Source of the DNA: Coleophoma eucalyptorum
Taxonomy: Eukaryota; Ascomycota; Leotiomycetes; Helotiales; Dermateaceae
Length of the DNA stretch: 64,000 bases
Reading direction: 5' to 3'
Assembly (NCBI GenBank): GCA_026120035.1
Contig: JALRME010000075.1
Location: forward strand, 1 to 64,000
In this document: positions 56,711 to 64,000 of the stretch, one piece after another
Layout: each line of letters opens with the position of its first letter
Position numbering within the stretch: the first letter of the stretch is position 1
Translations under genes and position numbers: made by a program
Notes under the pieces: generated by a model
Seen by the model: the letters and a program-made list of their open reading frames with translations, nothing else
Databases searched by the model: none
Told to the model about the DNA's origin: nothing

Positions 56711-57401
56711 AATGAAATTACTCTTGGCGGTTGTGTCTGGGTGTGGATGAAGACAGATAGAACTGATATTGGGATGAGAGAGCGAGCGGTCCCTTTTATG
56801 CACACATCTCTGGGTCCTCAAGGATGCTCATCAAGATGTTCAGTGGAGATCAAGTATTTTTGATCGCACCACCGCCCTAACGCACGACTCAGCAATACGC
56901 GGGCCACGACTATTGACTGGAAAGTGGCGCTATTGGCGACGCCAAAACCCCAGATTTCTCCACACCAAATCTAGTTGGGAGCAATGGGGCTCCTCAGACA
57001 ACGGAGGTTCACCGAAAGCCTGTAGATCGACTTCCATCTAACCGTTACTCTCATCGGACATGGACATGGACGCTGCGGGGCTTGTCCATCAAGGGGCGCT
57101 CGGGACAATGTCCGAAGTCTGCTCCTCCCCATTACCCCGCTCTCCTACTAGGCAAGGAGCTGAGCTGCCTCACAATTGGCTAGTACCTGCACGTCTCTCC
57201 AACGGATGTAGTGTCAAAGGTGACATTTTTACTAAGATCCTAGGTCTCTTGATGGTATATACGCATGCCGAGGTGCGGCGTGGTGAAGGTTGGAGAGTAG
57301 GAAAGCAGAACAGAAAGCAGACTCCTTCGCCGGATATCTTCCCAACCAGACAGCAAAAAAGACCCAAAAAAGAATACGTAAGACGAGAGGACTGAGAAGC
57401 G
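56711..57401. promoter_or_regulatory. Divergent promoter between MFS carrier and SMP-30 gene
   Basis: About 690 bases between divergent starts, moderately GC-rich. It is probably a shared control region. ORFs here are shadows or chance. GGACATGGACATGGACG at 57058-57074 is a small repeat. Confidence 0.45.
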
Positions 57402-58396
57402 ATGAATTTCTATCCCGTGCCACCGACCATAGTCGCAGAAGTATATGTGCGAATACCAGATACCCTGAGATGCACAGGTGAGCCAACCGAATGGCGTGGT
57501 GGCTCTGCGGCACCATTTTCTGGCATCTTTCTCGAGGGACCGACGACCGACGATCAAGGAAATCTCTTCGTCACCGACATCCCATACGGACGAGTGCTCA
57601 AGATTGATGCCGAGAAAAATGTCACCGAGTGCGTGCGATGGGATGGAGAGCCCAATGGTCTTGTTCTCAGGAACGATGGACAGATCCTGGTGGCTGACTA
57701 CAAGCAAGTGCGTCTTGGAACACTAGGTCGTAAAATGCAAAGCAACAATGACTGAACTTGAAGCAGGGCATCATGATTTTCGACCCGAGCACCAACACAG
57801 TTGCGCCCTTCTTGTCCCGCCGCAATCTCGAGCGCTTCAAAGGCCCCAATGACCTAATCATCGACTCGAAGAATAACCTCTACTTCACTGACCAGGGCCA
57901 GACTGGCCTGACAGATCCAACTGGCAAGGTTTACCGCCTGTCACCCGATGGCAGGCTCGATTGCCTCGTAGAAAACGGCGTTTCGCCCAACGGGCTGGTC
58001 CTCTCGCTCGACGAACGCTTTTTGTACGTCGCCATGACGCGCGCGAACCAAGTCTGGCGACTCCCGTTGCACGCGGACGGATCGACGACTAAGGCAGGCA
58101 TGTTTTTTCAGTCCTTTGGTAATGCTGGGCCCGATGGGCTAGCGCTAGATGAGGAGGGGAATCTGTTCATCTGCCATCCCAGCCTAGCCAGTGTGTTTGT
58201 GGTCGATACCCACGGGGTACCGAAGGCGAGAATTATCAGTAGGGCTGGGATGAATTTGACGAACTGTACTTTTGGTGGCAAGGAAGGCAAGACTTTGTTT
58301 ATTACGGACAGCTTGGACGGGAACGTGCAGACGGTTGAGTGGCATTGTCGAGGAGCCATCAGGAGAATCAAAAGTGCATCATTGGAAAATAATTAG
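57402..58396 (+). CDS. SMP-30/gluconolactonase-family lactonase
   Basis: A six-bladed beta-propeller, metal-dependent hydrolase that typically opens sugar lactones. Two exons (57402-57707 and 57767-58396) join in phase at DYKQ|GIMIFDP, giving 311 residues, the normal length. Metal-site features are LEGPTTDDQGNLFVTDIPYG (Glu near residue 45), the KGPNDLIIDSKNNLYFTD loop (Asn-Asp), NGLVLSLDERFLYVA and GPDGLALDEEGNLFI (Asp). There is no signal peptide, so it is probably cytosolic. It lies between the MFS carrier and the 2-hydroxyacid dehydrogenase. In such a setting it would hydrolyse a lactone to its hydroxy acid. Confidence 0.94.
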
Positions 58397-58714
58397 GAAG
58401 GTTTCGCATTTCACATCATGATCGATAGATGAACGGATTAACAGCCGGCTTGGACGATAACGTACGATGGTTGAGTACCGCTGTAGAGGGGCAAAAAGGC
58501 CAAGGCGGCTCAAGGGTAGAGAATATAAGAATACATATAGCCCATTATTAGACTAGCCCATGACTCTAAAATCCATTACCAGCCACTGTCTTTAGTTCCA
58601 TAATTAGTAATAGTTCTTTAGTTACTAGCGAAGAACTATGGCTGGCAAGGTTTCCTCAATGACTTTTCAGACTATAGTATACAAGTATAAAGTCGTAGCT
58701 TTGGATTGTTTACA
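58397..58714. other. Short convergent intergenic gap
   Basis: AT-rich, between the 3' ends of the SMP-30 and dehydrogenase genes. No feature beyond this. Confidence 0.5.
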
Positions 58715-59710
58715 CTACTTTTTATGAGAAGAAGTTAAATAAGCATACAAATTGTCAACAGCCGCACGTGCGGTCGCTAACTGAGCGTCTGCTGTTGCTG
58801 CCCCAATGTGAGGAGTGCTGACAATGTTCAGGTTCTCCCACAAAGCCCCGTACTTTTCAGCCGACGGAGGCTCCTGTTCGTGGCAGTCAATACCAGCACC
58901 GAAGATAAGTCCCTCGCGCAAAGCTCTGTTGAGGTCTGCCTCATTCACGATGCCACCTCGGGCCGCGTTGATGAGAATTGCCGACCGCTTCATGCCCTTG
59001 AACTCGTTGTAAGAGATCAAATCCCGAGTATCCGAAGTTAGAGGTACATGGATAGTGAGAACATCGGCTTCGGTAATCACCTCAGTATAAGTCTTTGCTC
59101 TAACGTGAGGGATGTATGGCCAAGCATTTTCTGGCAAGAAAGGATCGTATGCAATTATTTCGGCATCAAATGCCCCTCGGAAGATCTCAGCGACTGTGCG
59201 GCCTATGTGGCCCATGCCCAGAATACCAATTTTCTTCTTGTAGAGTGTGAGCCCGGAACAGGTCTCCTTGTTCACGGGTCCTTCCATCTGCCGCGTGGTA
59301 ATTGACCGAATCTGGCGAGCAACGGTCATCGTGAGAGTCAGAACTAGCTCTGCTACTGCTCGAGCATTCGCACCAGGGGTGTTAAGTATTTGAATCCCTC
59401 GAGCGGCACATGCTTCCTGGTCAATTCGATCAATACCCACGCCTTGCTTGCCAACAGCTATGAGATGCGGTGCATTCTCAATATCATCTGCCCGTAGAAA
59501 TGAACTCTTCATCAAGATGGCTTTGGCATGTCGTTGCCAGTTTTTGGACTCAGGATCATCCACCGTGATAACGTTAAATAGAGTTTTAGCATGTTCAATC
59601 GCTTGAGGATGAAAAGTATCAATGCAGTAGACTGTTGGTTTACCCCTTGAAAATAAGGGTGTCGAGGTAGGAGACGATGGAGTAAGATCAAGTGTACTAG
59701 TTGGCGCCAT
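58715..59710 (-). CDS. D-isomer-specific 2-hydroxyacid dehydrogenase (PGDH-like)
   Basis: NAD(P)-dependent interconversion of a 2-hydroxyacid and a 2-oxoacid. One intronless ORF of 331 residues, the family's usual size. Visible motifs: VGKQGVGIDRIDQEAC, NTPGANARAVAELVL, the Rossmann motif KIGILGMGHIGRTVAEIF, VLTIHVPLTSDTRDLI, and the catalytic residues Arg in INAARGGIVNE, Glu in GIDCHEQEPP and His in STPHIGAAT. The C-terminus lacks the ACT regulatory domain of true serine-pathway PGDH, so a catabolic or other role is likely. Next to two lactonase-type genes, it could oxidise the hydroxy acid they release. Confidence 0.95.
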   Translation of the reverse strand: MAPTSTLDLTPSSPTSTPLFSRGKPTVYCIDTFHPQAIEHAKTLFNVITVDDPESKNWQRHAKAILMKSSFLRADDIENAPHLIAVGKQGVGIDRIDQEACAARGIQILNTPGANARAVAELVLTLTMTVARQIRSITTRQMEGPVNKETCSGLTLYKKKIGILGMGHIGRTVAEIFRGAFDAEIIAYDPFLPENAWPYIPHVRAKTYTEVITEADVLTIHVPLTSDTRDLISYNEFKGMKRSAILINAARGGIVNEADLNRALREGLIFGAGIDCHEQEPPSAEKYGALWENLNIVSTPHIGAATADAQLATARAAVDNLYAYLTSSHKK

Positions 59711-59974
59711 TTTGGAGGGTTGCAGCTTTGTGTCTGATGTTGGAGATGTTCAAGTATGACTTAAAGATTGTATGAGTACAACCAACTGGGATACTAGACG
59801 CTTTAATCTTGTCGTTGGTTGGCAGGCTTGCGAACACAAGATGGAATGCTCCGACACGTGATTCGGACATTCACCGAAGACATGCATTGATCTCGTACGG
59901 AGAAAATTAGCGTCCGAAAGCTGGAAATCCAGTCCGATAGGGCTGGCATTGTCATATGCATGACACCTTTCATT

Positions 59975-62466
59975 TCATGCGGAGTTGTATGGTTCCAAGC
60001 CGTATGGTGCATGTGTTCTAGCGCTGGAAATACCGGACGCTGGGTTCGGGTTTGTGCCGGATTCAAAATCCATGAATTCTTCGATACATATTCTGATTCG
60101 ACGTGGCACAATCGACGGCAGATTTTGTAACAGACTCTGATGATTTAAGCATTCTCACAACATAGAGGGAGTTTGTAAAGGTAAGGACTTACCAGGTCTG
60201 AAGCATTCGACTCCTCCATTGCTCGACTGGACAATGCCCAAAGAACCTTTCGTAAGACTTTCAATGCAGGAAATCGCCCAGCTATGACGGTAAGCAGTGT
60301 AGAACATTTTGCTACAATTTTGGTCACCTGCACGACAGGGTTGTCAAGATTAACTTGAGAAGTAAACACTAGACAGACAATAATTATGCCGGCGGAGAAA
60401 ATGTCATAGCCATCCAGGAATGACCCCGCAAAGCGTCCATGGTCGGCATGATCATGAAGCTGGGTAATAAAGCGAATACCGCTTTGCACAGTATCGTCCT
60501 CGATACTCAAATGACTACCAAGTGTATTCCAGGTAAATTTTGAATACCGGCTTGGTTGAGGGACTATTTGTAGCAAGGTTCGGCTATACAACTGTTCCAG
60601 CCGGTCAGTAAGACGCGGCGTAAGAGATACTAGATGACGCATGAGTGGGGGAATATCTCTCCAGAAGCCTAAGTTGCTGTAATTGTATATTGCTTCTTGT
60701 AACTTGTTGGTACGAATATCAGAAATCAGTCTTGCTTGAACGATTAGATGGGAACTAAACGTCCTCCCTATCCCAGCTTGCTCGGGGCATGGGCTTTCTT
60801 GGAGAGTCTAATCAATATGTGAGCATCACTATTTAGGGCCCAATATGGCTTACTTACCCGAAGAGTAATATCCTCATCTTGTATGCTGAAGGGGCGATCC
60901 ATGACCGAGCCGATAGACCTTTACGAATATCAACATCTCTCCGGTCGATGAATTAGAATTGCATACCTGTCAAGAACGTATAAAGTCCAGAAAGCAAGTC
61001 TTCGGGAATCTATTTCACTCTTCGATTGACCTACCTGATCGTCCGGCTCCTTGTGGAGTCGCAAAGATATGCATTTCTTCATAGTCAGACCAATCAGATG
61101 CCAGGTAGAGCCACCATGTGCACTAAAAGTTGAGAATATTATTAATGATAGGAGACAATGAATTGTCGAAAGATCGTCTCCTTGTCGAAGAATTTCAGGG
61201 AGCATTGTTTTAGCAGTGTTATGGAGATTACGTGCCACCGGCTCCAGGATATTAGACTCGGGTGACAGCATCATTCCAGTAGCAATAAAGACATGAATGC
61301 TGAACTTTCTTGCAAGTAAATGGCCATTGGGCTCCTGATTTGGGGGCGGCGTTCGTTTAGGCGCAACAACAGCGTCGTACTGCTCCATCATTTCCATTCG
61401 GTCCAGGTAGGGCAACGAGATTCCAACCTCGTCCCAAAATATATCTATATATGGCAGAGTAAAGTCTCGCGTCATGTTTATTGATTGATTGGTCAGAAAG
61501 GCCTGCATTGCAGAAACCGTCGAAGTTGGTGTGTTTGAGGACTTTGAGGCTGGCTTTACGTCAGCTTCTCAGAGATCCATCATCAATTGCTAACCTGCAC
61601 ATACCCGACGGATCTGAGCCATCCACAGACAATGCCGCGGCAATGACTCTTTCTATAGCAAGATTGTGTGGAAATTCCCCCGACTGGTGTTGTAATTCGG
61701 CCATAGCGCCCAGAGAGAGCAGCCCAATCTCACCCATCGTAGCACTTACGTAGCCCTCATTGACACCTTGATCTGGGGACGAATCGGTGCGGGCAGTGGT
61801 GCCGGGTTCAGCATTATGGACAGAAGCGTGCTCGGGAATCAAGCCCGGCTGAGGAGGCGTAACGCCTTGGATGCGCTGTCTTTTACGCTGCTGCTCTTCT
61901 AGAAGCTCAACCCTCCGCTTCAACGAGTCCACGTAGCTGGCCATCCGTTAGTTTGTGCCTGCCCTTGTTTCTCGCTACGTGCAGCTGTGCAGCCAAGCAT
62001 GGGGCACGTGATTGCAATTCCAACTGGGCAGGAAAATGCATTGGCAGTATCACAAGGATGAAATTGAAGTCGACCAACCTTGGCACGGATATCTGTGCAG
62101 AGTTGGAGGAACTCCAGTCTTGTTTTCGGGCGTTGCAAAGAATACCCAGATCCGCACACGCTGTGCATGATGGTAGCACTCTGTCACACTAAAGCGAAGT
62201 AAGTACCCTGTTTGACCTGACCGATGCCAAACCAGCTGTGGCTCTAGGTGTAGAGGTTACCTTTTGTTTTCGCTTCCAGCTACGTAAGCCATCAGCATCG
62301 TGTTCATATAGCATGGGTTGTCTAGATTGGGTGGTAACGAAGCTTACCATCTCTCACATGCCTGGTGTCGCTGTCGCTGTGATTGTGTTTGTGGTTGTGG
62401 TCCACCGTCTGACCCCGTGGCCTGGCCTTCTTGCAATGGGTCCGAGAGAGACGGATCCGAAGACAT
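59975..62466 (-). CDS. Zn2Cys6 fungal transcription factor
   Basis: A nuclear regulator. Exon 1 (62466-62348) starts MSSDPSLSDPLQEGQATG and ends in ACER plus TG. A 19-base micro-exon (62261-62279) supplies C-WKRKQK. Exon 3 from 62188 continues CDRVLPSCTACADLGILC. Together they form C-x2-C-x6-C-x6-C-x2-C-x6-C. After another intron a coiled coil follows (SYVDSLKRRVELLEEQQRKR). The fungal_trans domain reads FWDEVGISLPYLDRMEM, GGSTWHLIGLTMKKCISLRL, AFWTLYVLDR|SIGSVMDRPF and IQDEDITLR. Last exons run to SDL|SLLQNLPSIVP and stop at 59975-59977; the end is the least certain part. It is divergent from the amidohydrolase and probably controls this island. Confidence 0.88.
62261..62279 (-). other. 19-base micro-exon inside the zinc cluster
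   Basis: Flanked by CGTAG (acceptor) and GTAACC (donor) on the minus strand. It is the only arrangement found that restores the second cysteine (TG|C) and the C-x6-C spacing of the binuclear cluster. Confidence 0.7.
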
Positions 62467-63144
62467 TGTGTCGGCGGAGGCCGATGGAAGGACGACGTGG
62501 GAACGCGGCAGTGTGCTAACCGGGAACGGGCCAGTGAAGCTGGGCTGCGAAGGATTGTCTGTCTGTCCAGCAAGGAGCTGTCCGATTGTGCAGATGGTAA
62601 GAGGCAGAGAGGTTTCAAGGAGGAGTCCGACAGCCAGCCCATCGGAGAGCTTTAAGTGTGGGAGGGCGAATAGCGTTGGTGCGGGGAAGGCAGAGTCTTC
62701 CCAGCTGGCTCGGAACCCCAGAGACTTGTAGGGTTCTTTAGTTGGATTGCTTGCCAGTTGTGTCTGTGGCTGAACGATCTGGTTGGAGAGCCGGTAGGTC
62801 GCCGTACAGGGGCGTGGGTGCCCTAATACGCCCCCCAACCGTGCCCTGCCTCTGCCCTGAAATCCCCGGCCAATGCACTGGAGTCCCCTGTAGTTAGGGC
62901 TGTGTAATGCCTGGTATGGCGGGCTGTTTCCATCGCCCCGCCCCCACGCCTTCCCACCCCACCGCTTCACCCGTCTACAGCCGCCGTTAGGGATGCATGC
63001 ACTTAAGAACATCATCATACGTGCAACGGTAACCACGTTCGACTTTCTTGCCCATCTTCTATCTCATCACGCGGGATTCACAACCAAAAGAATTGAAGTC
63101 TAGGAATCTAAACTCCGTTCCAACCTTACTACGCTGTCCAAGAC
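62467..63144. promoter_or_regulatory. Divergent promoter between regulator and amidohydrolase
   Basis: About 680 bases, GC-rich (CCCCGCCC-type tracts around 62930-62960). Overlapping ORFs on the minus strand are a read-through extension of the regulator's first exon upstream of its likely ATG. Shared control is inferred. Confidence 0.45.
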
Positions 63145-64000
63145 ATGCCTTTGCTTCAACTTCCGGCCCAGTCCTGGGATACGCATGTACACTGCTTCAA
63201 CCCCAACTTATTCCCCTATAAGGCCACTCGTACATATACACCAAAGCCGGCGGCGGTCGACTTGCTCATGAACACGTGCAGAGCCGACCGGATCATGCTC
63301 GTTCAAGCCACAGTTGAGGATGGATTCTCGGGACTAGTAGCTAATCTCCAACGCTGTCAGTCCTTAGATCCATTGCGTGTGGTTCGAGGGACCGTCATTG
63401 CGGGCTCCAGTTTAATGAGCTTGGCCAAGGACGATTTCGACCAGCTCCATGCCGCCGGAGTTAGGTGTATCCGCCTCCACGGTCTGTACGGTGGATCTGG
63501 AGATAGTGTAGATTGGGTGAAGGAGCAGTTTCGCCAGTTGGCAAGCTTGTATCCCATAAAAAGAGGATGGTGTATTTCTGCTCAACTTCCTTTATCTTCT
63601 TGGGCCGCTTTGCGAGAATTCCTATCTGAGACTCCGGGGCTGAAAGGTGTACCCATTGTGGCAGATCACAATGGCGGTGCGAAACCTTCTGATCTTGGGA
63701 GTCCAGATCTGAATACGTTTGTGGAGGTGCTAAAAGCTGGCACGCTGTATGTCAAGATTTCGGCTCTGCACCGACGTAGCCCTGAAGACATCGGCCTGAT
63801 GGGACCTATCGTCCGTCTCTTTGCAGCAGAAACACCGCAAGCTCTGCTTTGGGGAAGCGACTGGCCCCACGTCGATACTAGTCAACAAGGGCTTCAGCCA
63901 GCAGATTTTCTTCAGACTGACACGGAGCTTGAGCTGAAGTGCATCCGTAGCTGGATGTCGGATGATCAGTGGGCTGATATGCTTGTAACCAACCCGGAGC
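63145..64000 (+). CDS. Amidohydrolase family 2 (pyrone-dicarboxylate/sugar-lactone hydrolase-like), partial
   Basis: Opens at ATG 63145 (MPLLQLPAQSWDTHVHCFNP) and stays open to the window edge, 285 codons, so the 3' end is missing. It is a TIM-barrel hydrolase of the amidohydrolase_2 group. The HxH metal motif is in SWDTHVHCF. MLVQATVEDGF, CIRLHGLYGG, VADHNGGAKP (His), VKISALHR and LLWGSDWPHVDT (catalytic Asp) follow in the expected order. This group includes 2-pyrone-4,6-dicarboxylate lactonase, L-fuconolactonase-like and 4-sulfomuconolactonase enzymes, all acting on lactones. With the SMP-30 protein it makes two lactonase folds in one island. About 10-40 residues are probably lost beyond the edge. 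Confidence 0.92.
   Translation, partial: MPLLQLPAQSWDTHVHCFNPNLFPYKATRTYTPKPAAVDLLMNTCRADRIMLVQATVEDGFSGLVANLQRCQSLDPLRVVRGTVIAGSSLMSLAKDDFDQLHAAGVRCIRLHGLYGGSGDSVDWVKEQFRQLASLYPIKRGWCISAQLPLSSWAALREFLSETPGLKGVPIVADHNGGAKPSDLGSPDLNTFVEVLKAGTLYVKISALHRRSPEDIGLMGPIVRLFAAETPQALLWGSDWPHVDTSQQGLQPADFLQTDTELELKCIRSWMSDDQWADMLVTNPE

Noticed and set aside
62322..63036. Long minus-strand ORFs in the divergent promoter, up to 230 codons
   Set aside because: They are the upstream read-through of the regulator's first exon plus frame shadows in GC-rich DNA. The ATG at 62466 gives a normal regulator N-terminus.
1..64000. CRISPR array, prophage, bacterial operon or ribosomal RNA
   Set aside because: Nothing of the kind was seen. 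Telomere, introns and gene families show a fungal nuclear chromosome end.

Overview
This window is the left end of a chromosome of a filamentous ascomycete (Pezizomycotina). It opens with a C-rich telomeric tract (CCCTAA repeats, the fungal TTAGGG type). Genes are split by short GT-AG introns of roughly 45-95 bp. Gene families are typically fungal: Zn2Cys6 regulators, TRI12-type and sugar MFS carriers, CocE/NonD hydrolase, pectin lyase, STAND/NACHT protein, pogo/Fot1 transposase relics. AT-rich tracts full of broken transposons alternate with gene islands, as expected of a genome shaped by repeat-induced point mutation (RIP). The species cannot be named from the sequence.

Layout. (1) 0-20.4 kb is a telomere-proximal metabolic island: TRI12-like MFS exporter; a divergent SDR / zinc alcohol dehydrogenase pair (both with a frame break); CocE/NonD hydrolase; a C2H2 + Zn2Cys6 regulator; AKR7-like aldo/keto reductase; flavin monooxygenase; and a broken alpha/beta-hydrolase joined to a carboxymuconolactone decarboxylase (CMD). 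(2) 20.4-34.6 kb is an AT-rich transposon graveyard with solo LTRs that keep target duplications, MITE-like elements and a pogo transposase relic. It encloses one small secreted SnoaL-like protein, a decayed NACHT (NLR-like) gene, one unrecognised ORF and a degenerate minisatellite. (3) 34.6-38.5 kb holds an MDR oxidoreductase and a Gfo/Idh/MocA oxidoreductase, followed by a bZIP/DUF3425 relic. (4) 39-46.4 kb is AT-rich, with an intact secreted pectin lyase, a dead GH3 beta-glucosidase, an LTR and a pogo relic. (5) 46.4-51.5 kb holds a sugar MFS transporter and an intronless citrate synthase ending in AKL (PTS1-like). (6) 54.8-64 kb is a second compact island: quinate/sugar-type MFS, SMP-30 lactonase, D-2-hydroxyacid dehydrogenase, Zn2Cys6 regulator and an amidohydrolase_2 gene running off the edge.

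How the genes may work together (inference). Island 1 has the make-up of a subtelomeric degradation or detoxification cluster: oxygenation, reduction, ester/lactone hydrolysis, ring-product processing, export and a local regulator. Three of its enzymes appear broken, so it may be decaying. Island 6 pairs two different lactonase-type folds with a 2-hydroxyacid dehydrogenase, an uptake carrier and a divergently transcribed regulator. It looks like a catabolic cluster for a lactone or sugar-acid-like substrate and is the best candidate here for an undescribed pathway.

Exon limits were worked out by eye from GT/AG sites and reading-frame continuity. Family calls rest on recognisable motifs, not on searches.
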